Source: Bacteroidota bacterium (GTDB taxonomy: Bacteria; Bacteroidota; Bacteroidia; Cytophagales; Cyclobacteriaceae). From it: DNA of 64,000 nucleotides. Every line of letters starts with the position of its first letter. Position 1 is the stretch's first letter. Below the pieces are notes generated by a model. The model was given only the letters and a program-made list of their open reading frames with translations. It had not been told where the DNA came from and did no database searches. The stretch covers positions 388,978-452,977 of the forward strand of contig JAFDYT010000008.1 of NCBI GenBank assembly GCA_018266055.1, read 5' to 3'. The translations under genes were made by a program, and so were the position numbers. Of this stretch, positions 8,502-17,664 are shown in pieces.

Positions 8502-11282
8502 ATGATGCGACTTGGATTTTTGTTGTTCGTGCTGGTGATCGCCTCGTGCAAACAGGCAGATCGTAAAAAGGAAGTATGGATTGCGTCGGCTCCAGCAGGG
8601 GATAGATACACTTCTATCAATCGTGAAGGGGAGACGATAATTCCTAACGGAAGAATTATTTCACCTGTCGGAAAACAAATCACAGTCGCTCCTCATCCGT
8701 TTGGGTTGACGCTTAGCCCTGATGGCAAAACGATTATCACTGCCAACTCTGGCGTTGGCCCTTTTTCAATTTCTATTATTAAAGATTTTAACTCGGCTAA
8801 CCCCGTAATAAAACAAATTCCGGAAACACTTACGCCTGAGAAAGGTTTGTTGGAAGCGGTATTTATGGGATTGGCGGTGACGCCGGATGGAAACAAAATT
8901 TACGTAGCTGGTGGACAACAAAACCTGGTGTATGTTTTTGATTTAAACACTGGAAAGAAAATTGGAGAAATCAATTGTAATAAGTCTTTTGATCAGGCCG
9001 ACTACAGTGATGGTTACATCGGCGATATGGTATTGTCCAAAGATGGTTCTAAACTTTATGCAGTTGATCAGATTGGTTTTCGGATGATCGTAATGGATAC
9101 AAAAACCAATCAGGTGATTCACAACGTAAAGACTGGTCGCTATCCTTTTGGGATTACCTTGTCACCTGACGAGAAGACCGTATATGTGGCGAATGTGGGA
9201 ATGTTTGAATACAGTTATATAAAATCACTTGATCGCAAACGATTAAAAGAAACAGCCTCGAAGTTTCCGGTCTCTGCTTTTGGTTCCAAAGAAATGAAAG
9301 AAGGAGTGAAGAACGACTCTCTTGAATTTGAGGGACTTGGTGATCCGAATGCACCGGAGTCATTCTCGGTCTGGGGAATCGATGTATCGAAGGCAAAACC
9401 TGAGGTGACATCAAAAGTAAAAACGGGAGTGCTGGTGGGCGAAGAAGTAGAAGGCATCTCGGCGGTGGGCGGCTCCAGCCCAAACTCGATAGTAGCGACA
9501 GATCGTTTTGTCTATGTAAGCAACGGGAACAACGATAATATTTCAGTGATCGATGCACGCGAACACAAAGTGACAGAAAGCATCGAATTGAAATTAGATG
9601 AACGACTTGGAAATCTCAAAGGAGTGATTCCCTTTGGGTTGACGATTTCACCTGATCAGAAAAAATTGTTCGTGGCGGAAGCTGGCATTAATGCCGTAGC
9701 GGTGGTAGATATCAATTCACACAAAGTGCTTGGACACATTCCCACAGGATGGTTTCCTTCCAAACTAAAAGTTACACCCGACAATAAGCAATTGATCGTT
9801 TCAAATGCCAAAGGGTTTGGCAGCGGACCGAATGGTGGAAAGGATTTTAAGCCGCCGTTTGATCACCCGTACGCCAGTTACATCGGTGCACTTATGCGCG
9901 GCACAGTAAGCGTGATTGATATTCCAGCTGACGATCAATTGCAGTTGCTTACTGAGAAAGTTATGGCTAACAATTTTTCTTTTCAGCGATTGAGTGAAGC
10001 TGAAAGTAAAAACCCAATCCCCAGCTTTCCGAAGGCATCAGAATCACCAATCAAGTACGTCGTTTTTATTTCGAAGGAGAATCGCACTTACGATGAAGTG
10101 TTTGGTCAGGTGAAAAATGGAAAGGGAGATTCGACGATGGCAAAATTCGGAAAGAACGTTTCGTTTACGAATCAAAATAAAAAATCAAAAGTTGAGATTG
10201 CGACGGTCATGCCGAATCACCTTGCGCTGGCAAATCAATTCACGCTGAGTGATAATTTTTATGTGGATGCCGATGTTTCGGCCGACGGCCATGTATGGCT
10301 TACGAATACTTACCCGAATCAATGGATGGAGACGCACCATCCTGCAGCGTATGGAGGCAAACGAAGTCAGAAGGAAGATTCTAAAGCGCCAGGAAAATTT
10401 GGAATGACCGGTGCGGCGGGTGCAATTTTTCCTGAGAGCTATAATGAAGCCGGATCGATGTGGGACCATCTGTATCGCAATGGTAAGGAGTTTTACAATT
10501 TTGGTTTTGGCGTTGAATTCGATGCCGGAAATTTTTCAGATTCCACGTTCAAGTATGGCGGCGTGCGCTATCTCGTTAACTATCCTTTGCCTGGCCCTTT
10601 GTTTGATCGCACGTCGCATCTGTTTCCAACTTTTAACATGGCAATTCCTGATCAGTTTCGTGCGGATGTTTTCATTGATGAGGTGAACAAGAAATTCATT
10701 GAGCAGAAGAAGGATTTACCTCCTGTGATGACGTTGCAACTGCTCAATGATCACGGGGCAGGAGAGCGGCCGGAAGCGGGCTTTCCTTTTACTGAAAGCT
10801 ATATGGCAGACAATGACCTGGCACTAGGCCGTGTGGTAGAGTACCTCAGTCATTTGCCTCAATGGAAAAACATGATGATTGTAGTGACCGAAGACGATGC
10901 TCAGGGCGGGCGCGACCACGTGGACGCACACCGTAGCGTTTTACTGGTGATTTCGCCTTTCGCCAAGAGGAATTTTGTGAGCCATCGGCACGCCAGCTTC
11001 GGTAGTATTTTTAAAACCTTTTGGAATGTGTTGGGCATTCCGTATCTCAATCAGTATGATTTCGGCGCCACTGATTTAAATGACTGCTTTACGGATAAAC
11101 CTGATTTTACTCCGTACAATGCCAAGGCCGTTGACCCTAGAGTTTTTGATCCCGCGAAAGCGCTTACTCCCTTGAATGAAAAGTTTGACTGGGAAGCTTT
11201 TCGCGAATCGCCAGAACTGGATGATCCTGAAGACATGAAGAAGGCAGTAAAAGACGATGGCCGGATGAAGGTGAATCACTAA
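8502..11282 (+). CDS. Bifunctional YncE-type beta-propeller / alkaline phosphatase-family phosphoesterase, lipoprotein
   Basis: A 926-aa lipoprotein (lipobox IASC, Cys16). Residues ~55-440 form a YVTN/YncE-type beta-propeller with repeated units such as PFGLTLSPDGKTIITAN, PFGITLSPDEKTVYVANVG and PFGLTISPDQKKLFVAEAG. From ~515 the chain is an acid-phosphatase/phospholipase C-like phosphoesterase: YVVFISKENRTYDEVFG, DADVSADGHVWLTNTYPNQW, VTEDDAQGGRDHVDAHRS and ISPFAKRNFVSHRHAS carry the metal- and phosphate-binding residues. The same fusion occurs in many Bacteroidota and Acidobacteria. It starts 4 bases after the previous phosphatase gene, so the two are likely co-transcribed. Its stop overlaps the convergent CHAT gene by 4 bases. 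Confidence 0.88.
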   Translation: MMRLGFLLFVLVIASCKQADRKKEVWIASAPAGDRYTSINREGETIIPNGRIISPVGKQITVAPHPFGLTLSPDGKTIITANSGVGPFSISIIKDFNSANPVIKQIPETLTPEKGLLEAVFMGLAVTPDGNKIYVAGGQQNLVYVFDLNTGKKIGEINCNKSFDQADYSDGYIGDMVLSKDGSKLYAVDQIGFRMIVMDTKTNQVIHNVKTGRYPFGITLSPDEKTVYVANVGMFEYSYIKSLDRKRLKETASKFPVSAFGSKEMKEGVKNDSLEFEGLGDPNAPESFSVWGIDVSKAKPEVTSKVKTGVLVGEEVEGISAVGGSSPNSIVATDRFVYVSNGNNDNISVIDAREHKVTESIELKLDERLGNLKGVIPFGLTISPDQKKLFVAEAGINAVAVVDINSHKVLGHIPTGWFPSKLKVTPDNKQLIVSNAKGFGSGPNGGKDFKPPFDHPYASYIGALMRGTVSVIDIPADDQLQLLTEKVMANNFSFQRLSEAESKNPIPSFPKASESPIKYVVFISKENRTYDEVFGQVKNGKGDSTMAKFGKNVSFTNQNKKSKVEIATVMPNHLALANQFTLSDNFYVDADVSADGHVWLTNTYPNQWMETHHPAAYGGKRSQKEDSKAPGKFGMTGAAGAIFPESYNEAGSMWDHLYRNGKEFYNFGFGVEFDAGNFSDSTFKYGGVRYLVNYPLPGPLFDRTSHLFPTFNMAIPDQFRADVFIDEVNKKFIEQKKDLPPVMTLQLLNDHGAGERPEAGFPFTESYMADNDLALGRVVEYLSHLPQWKNMMIVVTEDDAQGGRDHVDAHRSVLLVISPFAKRNFVSHRHASFGSIFKTFWNVLGIPYLNQYDFGATDLNDCFTDKPDFTPYNAKAVDPRVFDPAKALTPLNEKFDWEAFRESPELDDPEDMKKAVKDDGRMKVNH

Positions 11283-13924
11283 CGGCCAATCAGCACGAAG
11301 GGCGCCCAATAATAAGGAGAAGAATATTGTTTCCCGTTGATCATTGCCAGCTTTGCTTTCTGCAAGGCTTTACTGAAATCTTTGGTTTTGTCATTCAGGA
11401 GATTTTTGTAGAACGACACCATTAATTCAGCGGTGGATTCGTCGGCGACTTTCCAGAAGGAAACGATCACGTTGTCGGCGCCTGCATACACGAGCGCGCG
11501 CGATAGTCCGATTACACCTTCGCCGGAAGAGATTTTTCCCAATCCCGTTTCGCAGGCGGATAGTACCACAAGATTCGCTTTCATACTCAGATTGTAGATC
11601 TCACCGCTGAATAAATTGCCGTCCTCTTTATTTCTTTCGTTAAGAAAAATCTGCGACTGAGCAGGATCGGCTACATCCACCACGCCGTGTGTTGCAAAAT
11701 GAAGATAGCTGTACTGATTTATTTCTTTTGATTTGACAATCTCTTCGTTGGCATCGGCATACGTGGTAATTCTGGAGTTATCACCAAAGAGTTGCGCGAT
11801 GGCCTTCACTTCTTTCTCGGTTCCTGGCAGGCTCGAAAGATTTTCTTTGGCTTTAAAATCAATAGGAGCACACAGAAATATCATGTCACCTTTCAGGATT
11901 TTTTCTTTGCTCTTCTGAAGCATCAGGCCGGCGGCGAACTCATAGCTGATACTCCATCGTTCCGCAAAGAATGCCACTTCATTGAAGTCACTAGCGCTTT
12001 TTCCCGAAAGGGAAAGTGCTTCAAATGGAATCGTCCCCAGCCGTCCAGACGGGATAACAGTTACTCTTTTTATTCCTGGCGGCACGGAAGGTCGGATGAG
12101 TTTTGATAATGACGCTGTGCCTGTGTAGGTAGAAAAATCATTGTACAACAGGGAATTGGTTAGCCCTTTACAATTGCGTTCAAAATTTTCTGGTAAGGAA
12201 CGATCCACGGCTTTAAATTTATTTGCCGTGATGACGAATTGATAAATTCTTCGATTCTTTTCGCCTATGAAATAACTCACGACGGCCTGATCTTTACTCA
12301 GTATTTTTTGAACGTCGGCGACCGAAGCTGTCGAGGGACTGAATTTCAGATTATAATATTCCGGATAATCTTTCTCAAGTTTTTTTATGAACGATTGATA
12401 TTCAGTATTGGCATTGAATAATTGCGCTCTGAGTTTTTTCTCTTCGTCGGCGCCAGGCTTTTCAGAGATTTTTTGGTTTAGTAATGTCAGCTCCGATTTT
12501 CTGTTCTTTTCTTCTTCAAGAGTAGCGGCAGGAATCCCGGCAAAGGATTTCGCCTGTGCATCAGCAATGGACTCCTGAAGCACCGCCGATTTACTTTTCT
12601 CGGCAAAATAGAAAGCCACTTCATGATGTTGTTTGCTCTTCAGCGTAAGCTGACTGAGTGTCATCGCAAGGCGCACACCATCTTCGTACACTTCGCGGGC
12701 AAGGGCGCCAAGTTCTATTTTATCATTTTCATTTTCACTTTGACGCCGGATGTGATCAATCAGCGTGTCGCAGGCTTGTAGTGTTTGTAGCGCCAGGGTA
12801 AGGTCCGACAGCTTGAGTGTTTTGCCGAAATGTCTTGCTTCCAGCACCTCTGCTTTGGATTGCAGGGAGAATAGTAAGACTTTGCTATTGTAGGAACTTA
12901 GCACCCTTGGGTTTTTGGCTGCATCGTTTGAATTGAAATCGGGGGAGTTGGCGATGAGTGCTTGTTGAAATTGCTGCAGCGCCTCGTCGAATTTATTTTC
13001 ATTTAGCTTAATGTTCCCGATTTGATTATGGACGGAGCTGATGTCTGGATGTTTTTGTCCGTAGGATTTGGAATAAATGACCAACGCTCTCTCGTAATAA
13101 TCAAGAGCGCTTTTGGTGTTATTCATTTTTGAATAGGTGCGCCCTAGATTTACCAACGCCAATGCTTCATTAGGATGACCTTCCGGATAATTCTTTTTCC
13201 AGATGGCTTGTGCGCTTTCGAAATTGTTAACTGCATCGCCATATAGTTCAGACCGCAAATACATCAGCCCGATGTTGGTTTTGGCAATCGCAATTTTTGG
13301 ATGGTCTTTGGGGTGGAGCTTTTCATAAATGGCCAACGCCTGCTCATAAAATGTAAGGGCCTTGTCGGGATCAGTCATTCCGTATACCAACCCAAGATCG
13401 TTTAAGGATGCGGCAGCTTCTTCACTATCACTGCCAAAGATCGATTGCCGTAGTTGTAAAGATGCGAGTCCGTTCTCTTCTGCCTGATTGAATTTGCCAT
13501 CGCTCCAATACAGAAGACTTAAATTCGAAAGACACCGAGCGTTCTCCTTTGTATTGGCGCGGCCGGCAGCATTGAACGCCTCACGTGCGGTTTGCAATTT
13601 CTCCATGGCAAGATCACTGCGCCCTTTGAGAAGTTCCAGAAATCCAAAGTTCGATTCGGTAACCGCATTTTCAAAACCACTTGCGCTGCGTTCCACTTGC
13701 GAAAGGATTTGCTCGGCATCTACCAGCTTACCCTGAAGCATTAACGCTTCGGCTTTTTTGTTGAGCAGGAGAGGAGTGGGCTGCTGCCGGTCGATCAGTG
13801 CAAGGGCTTCAGTGATGGCAGTGTTGGATATCAAAGAATCAATTTTTTTCTCAATCGGAGATTGTGCCATCATGAGCACATAACTGGCGAGGAAGATTGG
13901 GATGAAAAGTATTTTCTTTTTCAT
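11279..13924 (-). CDS. CHAT-domain caspase-like protease with tetratricopeptide repeats
   Basis: An 881-aa exported protein with an N-terminal signal peptide (hydrophobic FIPIFLASYVLMMAQS). Residues ~60-340 hold a run of TPR/Kinesin-light-chain repeats, seen in the recurring ALxxYEQALxIYEK pattern. A helical region follows, and a CHAT domain occupies roughly 590-881. The caspase-type dyad is intact: His746 in HFATHGVVD and Cys791 in VVLSACETGLG. CHAT proteases cut partner proteins, sometimes as effectors in defence or death systems, but the exported TPR-CHAT form common in Bacteroidota has no settled role. Its start overlaps the stop of the barrel-protein gene (ATGA), so the pair is translationally coupled. 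Proteolysis of an envelope partner is inference. Confidence 0.9.
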   Translation of the reverse strand: MKKKILFIPIFLASYVLMMAQSPIEKKIDSLISNTAITEALALIDRQQPTPLLLNKKAEALMLQGKLVDAEQILSQVERSASGFENAVTESNFGFLELLKGRSDLAMEKLQTAREAFNAAGRANTKENARCLSNLSLLYWSDGKFNQAEENGLASLQLRQSIFGSDSEEAAASLNDLGLVYGMTDPDKALTFYEQALAIYEKLHPKDHPKIAIAKTNIGLMYLRSELYGDAVNNFESAQAIWKKNYPEGHPNEALALVNLGRTYSKMNNTKSALDYYERALVIYSKSYGQKHPDISSVHNQIGNIKLNENKFDEALQQFQQALIANSPDFNSNDAAKNPRVLSSYNSKVLLFSLQSKAEVLEARHFGKTLKLSDLTLALQTLQACDTLIDHIRRQSENENDKIELGALAREVYEDGVRLAMTLSQLTLKSKQHHEVAFYFAEKSKSAVLQESIADAQAKSFAGIPAATLEEEKNRKSELTLLNQKISEKPGADEEKKLRAQLFNANTEYQSFIKKLEKDYPEYYNLKFSPSTASVADVQKILSKDQAVVSYFIGEKNRRIYQFVITANKFKAVDRSLPENFERNCKGLTNSLLYNDFSTYTGTASLSKLIRPSVPPGIKRVTVIPSGRLGTIPFEALSLSGKSASDFNEVAFFAERWSISYEFAAGLMLQKSKEKILKGDMIFLCAPIDFKAKENLSSLPGTEKEVKAIAQLFGDNSRITTYADANEEIVKSKEINQYSYLHFATHGVVDVADPAQSQIFLNERNKEDGNLFSGEIYNLSMKANLVVLSACETGLGKISSGEGVIGLSRALVYAGADNVIVSFWKVADESTAELMVSFYKNLLNDKTKDFSKALQKAKLAMINGKQYSSPYYWAPFVLIGR

Positions 13925-14883
13925 CAGAACCGATAGCTATACGTAATTGACGCAACGGATTCGCGGGTGAGCCCGTCCGGACTGAATTTGCGTTGTGTGA
14001 TCTTATGACCTATCAAAAGCTTAATTCCAGAGCGCACATTGAAATTATATCCGGTAGTTACGATCCACGACATGGCCAAGCCCATCGCTTTGTTGCCTTG
14101 CAAGTCATAAGAAGTACGAACACCAGCCACGTTGGTAATCACGTCAGGAGTAATCCGGTAAATGGGAAGAAGGCCGACAGAACAGTTGAAGCGCGAGAAA
14201 CGGAAATTCCTTTCCACACGCAACATCACGTCAGTACCGCGTCTCAACCCGGTAGCATTGGCATAATTTTTTACATAATCTTGTTCCACCGGATCAGGCG
14301 TAGGGTTATTGGCATCCCAACGATGCCAGTCAAAATTATTTTTGTTTGAATTCAGAGGAATTTGAATGCCCGTTGCGATCAACCAGTGTCGGTTGATGAG
14401 TGAAATTCCTGAAATTAAATCCCAGGTGCCAAGGCTGGTTTGATAATACATGGGGAGGGCATTCCCATCGGAAGTCGAAAAATCCGAATGGTTGGTTGGT
14501 ATTTTGCCACCTACCGACAAGTTAATATCAAATTGATCTGAAGAATATATGTTTCGCGTAAAGCAAAGCGATAAATCGCTGAGAGAGGAAGTCTTGGCAA
14601 GGCGACCTTCCACATGCTGAAACGGCACTTTTACCTGTAAAGTGTTTTTCCTTCCAACACTAAAATTGAAATCGGCAGTAGCTACGTACACAATGGGAGT
14701 AAGGGTAGTTTCGCCGCGGTAAAAGCTGACTTCAAGCGTGCGCAGTTTTACAGTTGTCCTTTTGTTGAAGGGCTGGTCGGGTTTCATTGCTCCCATGGTG
14801 CAAAAGCCAGCGTCGCTGCAGCCTTGCGAGGAAACTGGATGGAAGCTTACCAGAGCTAAAAATGAGAATAGCAGTTTTTTCAC
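13924..14883 (-). CDS. Outer-membrane beta-barrel protein coupled to the CHAT gene
   Basis: A ~319-aa protein with a signal peptide (KKLLFSFLALVSFHPVSSQG) and alternating polar/hydrophobic strands to the end (VASITYSYRF, terminal Phe), as in outer-membrane barrels. After the signal come a Cys-containing CSDAGFCTMGAM segment and strands such as TADFNFSVGRKNTLQVKVPF. I recognise no functional family; it resembles generic Bacteroidota transporter-like barrels. The start is uncertain: GTG at 14883 gives a standard signal peptide, while TTG at 14892 adds three residues. The stop codon overlaps the CHAT start (ATGA), and the two-gene unit is preceded by only 46 bases to the M23 gene, so it may be read through from there. 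Confidence 0.72.
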   Translation of the reverse strand: MKKLLFSFLALVSFHPVSSQGCSDAGFCTMGAMKPDQPFNKRTTVKLRTLEVSFYRGETTLTPIVYVATADFNFSVGRKNTLQVKVPFQHVEGRLAKTSSLSDLSLCFTRNIYSSDQFDINLSVGGKIPTNHSDFSTSDGNALPMYYQTSLGTWDLISGISLINRHWLIATGIQIPLNSNKNNFDWHRWDANNPTPDPVEQDYVKNYANATGLRRGTDVMLRVERNFRFSRFNCSVGLLPIYRITPDVITNVAGVRTSYDLQGNKAMGLAMSWIVTTGYNFNVRSGIKLLIGHKITQRKFSPDGLTRESVASITYSYRF

Positions 14884-14938
14884 GCTATTCAAATTTAGGG
14901 ATTAGCTGTATAAAACCTACACCTTGAAATTGGAATTT

Positions 14939-15919
14939 TTACATTCCCAGCGACTGGTTCTCAATCGAAGCAAGCTCGATGATTTTTTCGTACTCTGAAG
15001 CGTTGAGGTCGTTGAAGAAATAATGTACGGGATTCACGTGTGCACCATTCACAAATACTTCATAGTGAAGATGGGGAGCGGTAGATAAACCGGTATCGCC
15101 CACATAACCGATCAGGTCTCCACGTTTTACGTGTTGCCCCTGGCGTACGGCAAATCCGTGCATGTGCGCGTAGCGTGTTCGGTAGCCAAAGCCATGGTCG
15201 ATCTCTATTACTTTTCCGTAGCCGCTAAAATTAACTTCGGCCTTGTCGATGACGCCGTCGGCAGTGGCATAAATAGGTGTGCCGATCGAAGCGGCAAAAT
15301 CCACGCCAGTATGCATTTTAAACACTTTATATACAGGATGAATACGCATGCCGTAACCTGATGCCAGTGCGATTAGTTCTTTATTCGCTACCGGCTGAAT
15401 GGCAGGGATTGCTGCAAAGAGCTTTTCCTTGTTTTCGGCCAACGCCACTACATCATCCTGCGATTTGGACTCGATGTAAACTTTGCGCTTCAAGCGGCCA
15501 AGCATTTCTTCCAGCTTGATGATCACTTCTTCGTGATCAATATTTTTACTTCGGATATCTTCGAAGCGATCAGAGCCACCAACGCCTCCCTCACGCACAC
15601 CTTTGTCAATGGGTTCAGCCCCAAGTACCGCTCGGTAAATGTTGTCGTCGCGGTATTCCATGCTGGCCAGTTGCTTTTCAAGTTTATGAAATTCCGCTTC
15701 GATGTTCTGATAATAGAATTCCATTTCCTTCACCTCGTTACGAAGCATCAGCTCTCGGGGCGACTCAAAATAACTTCCTCCCAAAAGCAACAGACCTACA
15801 GCCATTGCCAGGGTAAGAAACAAAATGCTCAATACGTTGAGAATGACATCCCACGTTGAGGTTTTGATCCGCTCGTATTTACACGTTTCGGTGTCGTAGT
15901 AATATTTTATTCTTGCCAT
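14939..15919 (-). CDS. Membrane-anchored M23-family (LytM) metallopeptidase
   Basis: A 326-aa envelope protein. A cytoplasmic basic N-terminus is followed by a single transmembrane segment at ~25-48 and a coiled-coil stretch at ~55-90 and ~128-150. The C-terminal LytM peptidase domain (~180-300) has zinc ligands His203 and Asp207 in HTGVD, and the HLH motif His283/His285 in APHLHYEV. The active site is complete, so it probably cleaves peptidoglycan cross-links or is a divisome/elongasome-linked endopeptidase. The family, with this conserved KYYYDTETCKYE N-terminus, is widespread in Bacteroidota. It lies between mog and the barrel-CHAT pair on the same strand, 45 bases from mog. Confidence 0.9.
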   Translation of the reverse strand: MARIKYYYDTETCKYERIKTSTWDVILNVLSILFLTLAMAVGLLLLGGSYFESPRELMLRNEVKEMEFYYQNIEAEFHKLEKQLASMEYRDDNIYRAVLGAEPIDKGVREGGVGGSDRFEDIRSKNIDHEEVIIKLEEMLGRLKRKVYIESKSQDDVVALAENKEKLFAAIPAIQPVANKELIALASGYGMRIHPVYKVFKMHTGVDFAASIGTPIYATADGVIDKAEVNFSGYGKVIEIDHGFGYRTRYAHMHGFAVRQGQHVKRGDLIGYVGDTGLSTAPHLHYEVFVNGAHVNPVHYFFNDLNASEYEKIIELASIENQSLGM

Positions 15920-15964
15920 AGAGGGTCTATGAATACATTCTACTTTAGAAAAAGCTCCAGGATC

Positions 15965-16489
15965 TTATCCTTTCGGCCGGAAAGCCTTTATCACGCTTTC
16001 GTTGCATTCCAGAAAAGGCCCTCCAATGAGGTCGATGCAGTAGGGAATCGCGGGAAATACTGCGTCCAGGCATTGACGGATGGCCTTGGGTTTGCCCGGC
16101 AAATTTACAATTAAAGTTTGATTCCGCACACCTGCGGTTTGGCGCGAGAGGATAGCCGTAGGCACGTATTTCAGGCTTTCTGCACGCATCAGCTCACCAA
16201 AACCCGGCAAAATCTTCGAACAGACTGCTATTGTGGCTTCAGGAGTGACATCGCGGAGGGCAGGGCCGGTGCCTCCGGAGGTAATAATCAGACAACATTT
16301 TTTCTCATCGGCCATTGAAATCATCGTTTTTTCGATCAATGGCTGCTCGTCGGGAATCACCTCATATTCAGCTTTCCATGGGCTGATCAGATATTCATTC
16401 AGCGTCGCCACAATGGCCTTGCCAGGAATGTCCTCGTAAATCCCCTGACTGGCGCGATCCGATACATTTATTATGCCGATGGTGATCAT
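15965..16489 (-). CDS. mog: Molybdopterin adenylyltransferase Mog (MogA/MoaB family)
   Basis: A 174-aa cytoplasmic enzyme that adenylates molybdopterin before molybdenum insertion. The MPT-binding signature TSGGTGPALRDVTPEAT occupies 70-86, with Asp80 the conserved acidic residue; the ending LPGKPKAIRQCLDAVFPAIP followed by IGG is the family's second substrate loop. Length matches MogA rather than the fused CinA or MoeA proteins. No other moa/moe gene is in the window, so it is a scattered member of the cofactor pathway. It follows trhO on the same strand by 35 bases. Confidence 0.9.
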   Translation of the reverse strand: MITIGIINVSDRASQGIYEDIPGKAIVATLNEYLISPWKAEYEVIPDEQPLIEKTMISMADEKKCCLIITSGGTGPALRDVTPEATIAVCSKILPGFGELMRAESLKYVPTAILSRQTAGVRNQTLIVNLPGKPKAIRQCLDAVFPAIPYCIDLIGGPFLECNESVIKAFRPKG

Positions 16490-16524
16490 GAGCTTTTGCT
16501 TTCCTTTATTTTGTGCCGAGAAAA

Positions 16525-17538
16525 TCAGCGTTCAGCAAATCTTCCTTTTTTAAAAACCTGCCTTCCCTTGTTGATTCCGCGGCGGATCTCTTTTTGTTTT
16601 TCGGCTGGCAATTGAATGATCTCTTTGCATTCGTCTGAGCAACAACCGTTGTATTTGGCGGCACATTCCTCGCACTGGATGAACAGGAGATGGCAGCCGT
16701 CGTTTTTGCAATTGGTGTGTGTGTCGCAAGGTTTGCCGCACTGGTGGCAATGGCTGATGACGTCGTGTGAGATTCGTTCGCCCAGACGCTCGTCAAACAC
16801 AAAATTTTTCCCTATGAATTTGTTCTCCAGCCCTTGCTCTTTTACCTGACGTGCGTATTCGATGATTCCACCGTTGAGTTGAAATACATTTTTGAACCCG
16901 ATGTGCTTCATCCACGCGCTGGCCTTCTCACAGCGAATTCCCCCCGTGCAATACATGAGAATGTTTTTATCCTTTTTGTCCTGCAACAATTCGCCGGCGA
17001 TCTGCAATTCCTCGCGAAACGTATCGGCGTCAGGACAGATTGCATTTTTGAAATGACCTACTTCACTTTCATAGTGATTGCGCATGTCAACAATTACGGT
17101 ATTTGAGTCGTCTGCCAGTTGGTTGAATTCCTTGGCGTTAAGATGTTGCCCGCTGTTGGTCACATCAAACGTGGAGTCATTGAGACCGTCAGCTACAATT
17201 TTTTTGCGGACCAGGATTTTAAGTTTGAAAAAGGATTTCCCATTATCGTCCACAGCCAGGTTTAACCGGATACCGTTCAGAAAATCGATTTGATACAATT
17301 GACTCCGGAAGAGGTCTACGTTCTCATTAGGTACACTAATCTGGCCATTTATTCCTTCGGTGGCTACGTAAATTCTTCCCAGAACTTTGATCTGATCAAG
17401 TAAAACATACAAATCGTTTCTGAACTTGATTGGGTCTTCAATCTTATGATATTTATAAAAGGAAATGGTAGTTCTGGGCTCATTCGACGTTTTGAGCCGT
17501 TCTTTCAGTTCTTTGCTATTGATCCGATTATGCAACAT
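16525..17538 (-). CDS. trhO: tRNA uridine(34) hydroxylase TrhO (rhodanese-like, UPF0176/YceA)
   Basis: A 337-aa protein starting at ATG 17538; an upstream in-frame start gives an extension without family similarity. An acylphosphatase-like N-terminal domain carries [17 protein letters not shown], and a rhodanese domain follows with the active loop [12 protein letters not shown] (Cys197, Cys203). The C-terminus is a Cys-rich zinc-ribbon-like segment with [15 protein letters not shown] and [16 protein letters not shown]. TrhO makes 5-hydroxyuridine at the wobble position of tRNAs in an oxygen-dependent way. A TAATTTTG -7 box lies about 18 bases upstream of the start. Confidence 0.93.
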   Translation of the reverse strand: MLHNRINSKELKERLKTSNEPRTTISFYKYHKIEDPIKFRNDLYVLLDQIKVLGRIYVATEGINGQISVPNENVDLFRSQLYQIDFLNGIRLNLAVDDNGKSFFKLKILVRKKIVADGLNDSTFDVTNSGQHLNAKEFNQLADDSNTVIVDMRNHYESEVGHFKNAICPDADTFREELQIAGELLQDKKDKNILMYCTGGIRCEKASAWMKHIGFKNVFQLNGGIIEYARQVKEQGLENKFIGKNFVFDERLGERISHDVISHCHQCGKPCDTHTNCKNDGCHLLFIQCEECAAKYNGCCSDECKEIIQLPAEKQKEIRRGINKGRQVFKKGRFAER

Positions 17539-17555
17539 GTTATCAAAATGGACTG

Positions 17556-17563
17556 CAAAATTA
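17556..17563 (-). promoter_or_regulatory. Possible -7 box for trhO
   Basis: Read on the minus strand this is TAATTTTG, a full match to the Bacteroidota TAnnTTTG box, placed 18 bases before the trhO ATG. No TTG at the usual -33 spacing was found, so support is only partial. Confidence 0.3.
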
Positions 17564-17623
17564 AATAATTTCTGTTGGTTGTGGCGGCAGGTCAAAATCA
17601 AGGCTTCTTGACTTTATGGATTT

Positions 17624-17658
17624 TTTGATCTTCTTTTGAAACTTGATTCTTACTTTTC
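17624..17658 (+). promoter_or_regulatory. Possible -33/-7 promoter for the small membrane protein
   Basis: TTTG at 17624-17627 and TACTTTTC at 17651-17658 are separated by 23 bases. This fits the Bacteroidota TTTG / TAnnTTTG architecture with one mismatch and places a start site close to the ATG at 17665. Confidence 0.3.
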
Positions 17659-17664
17659 GTTGGT

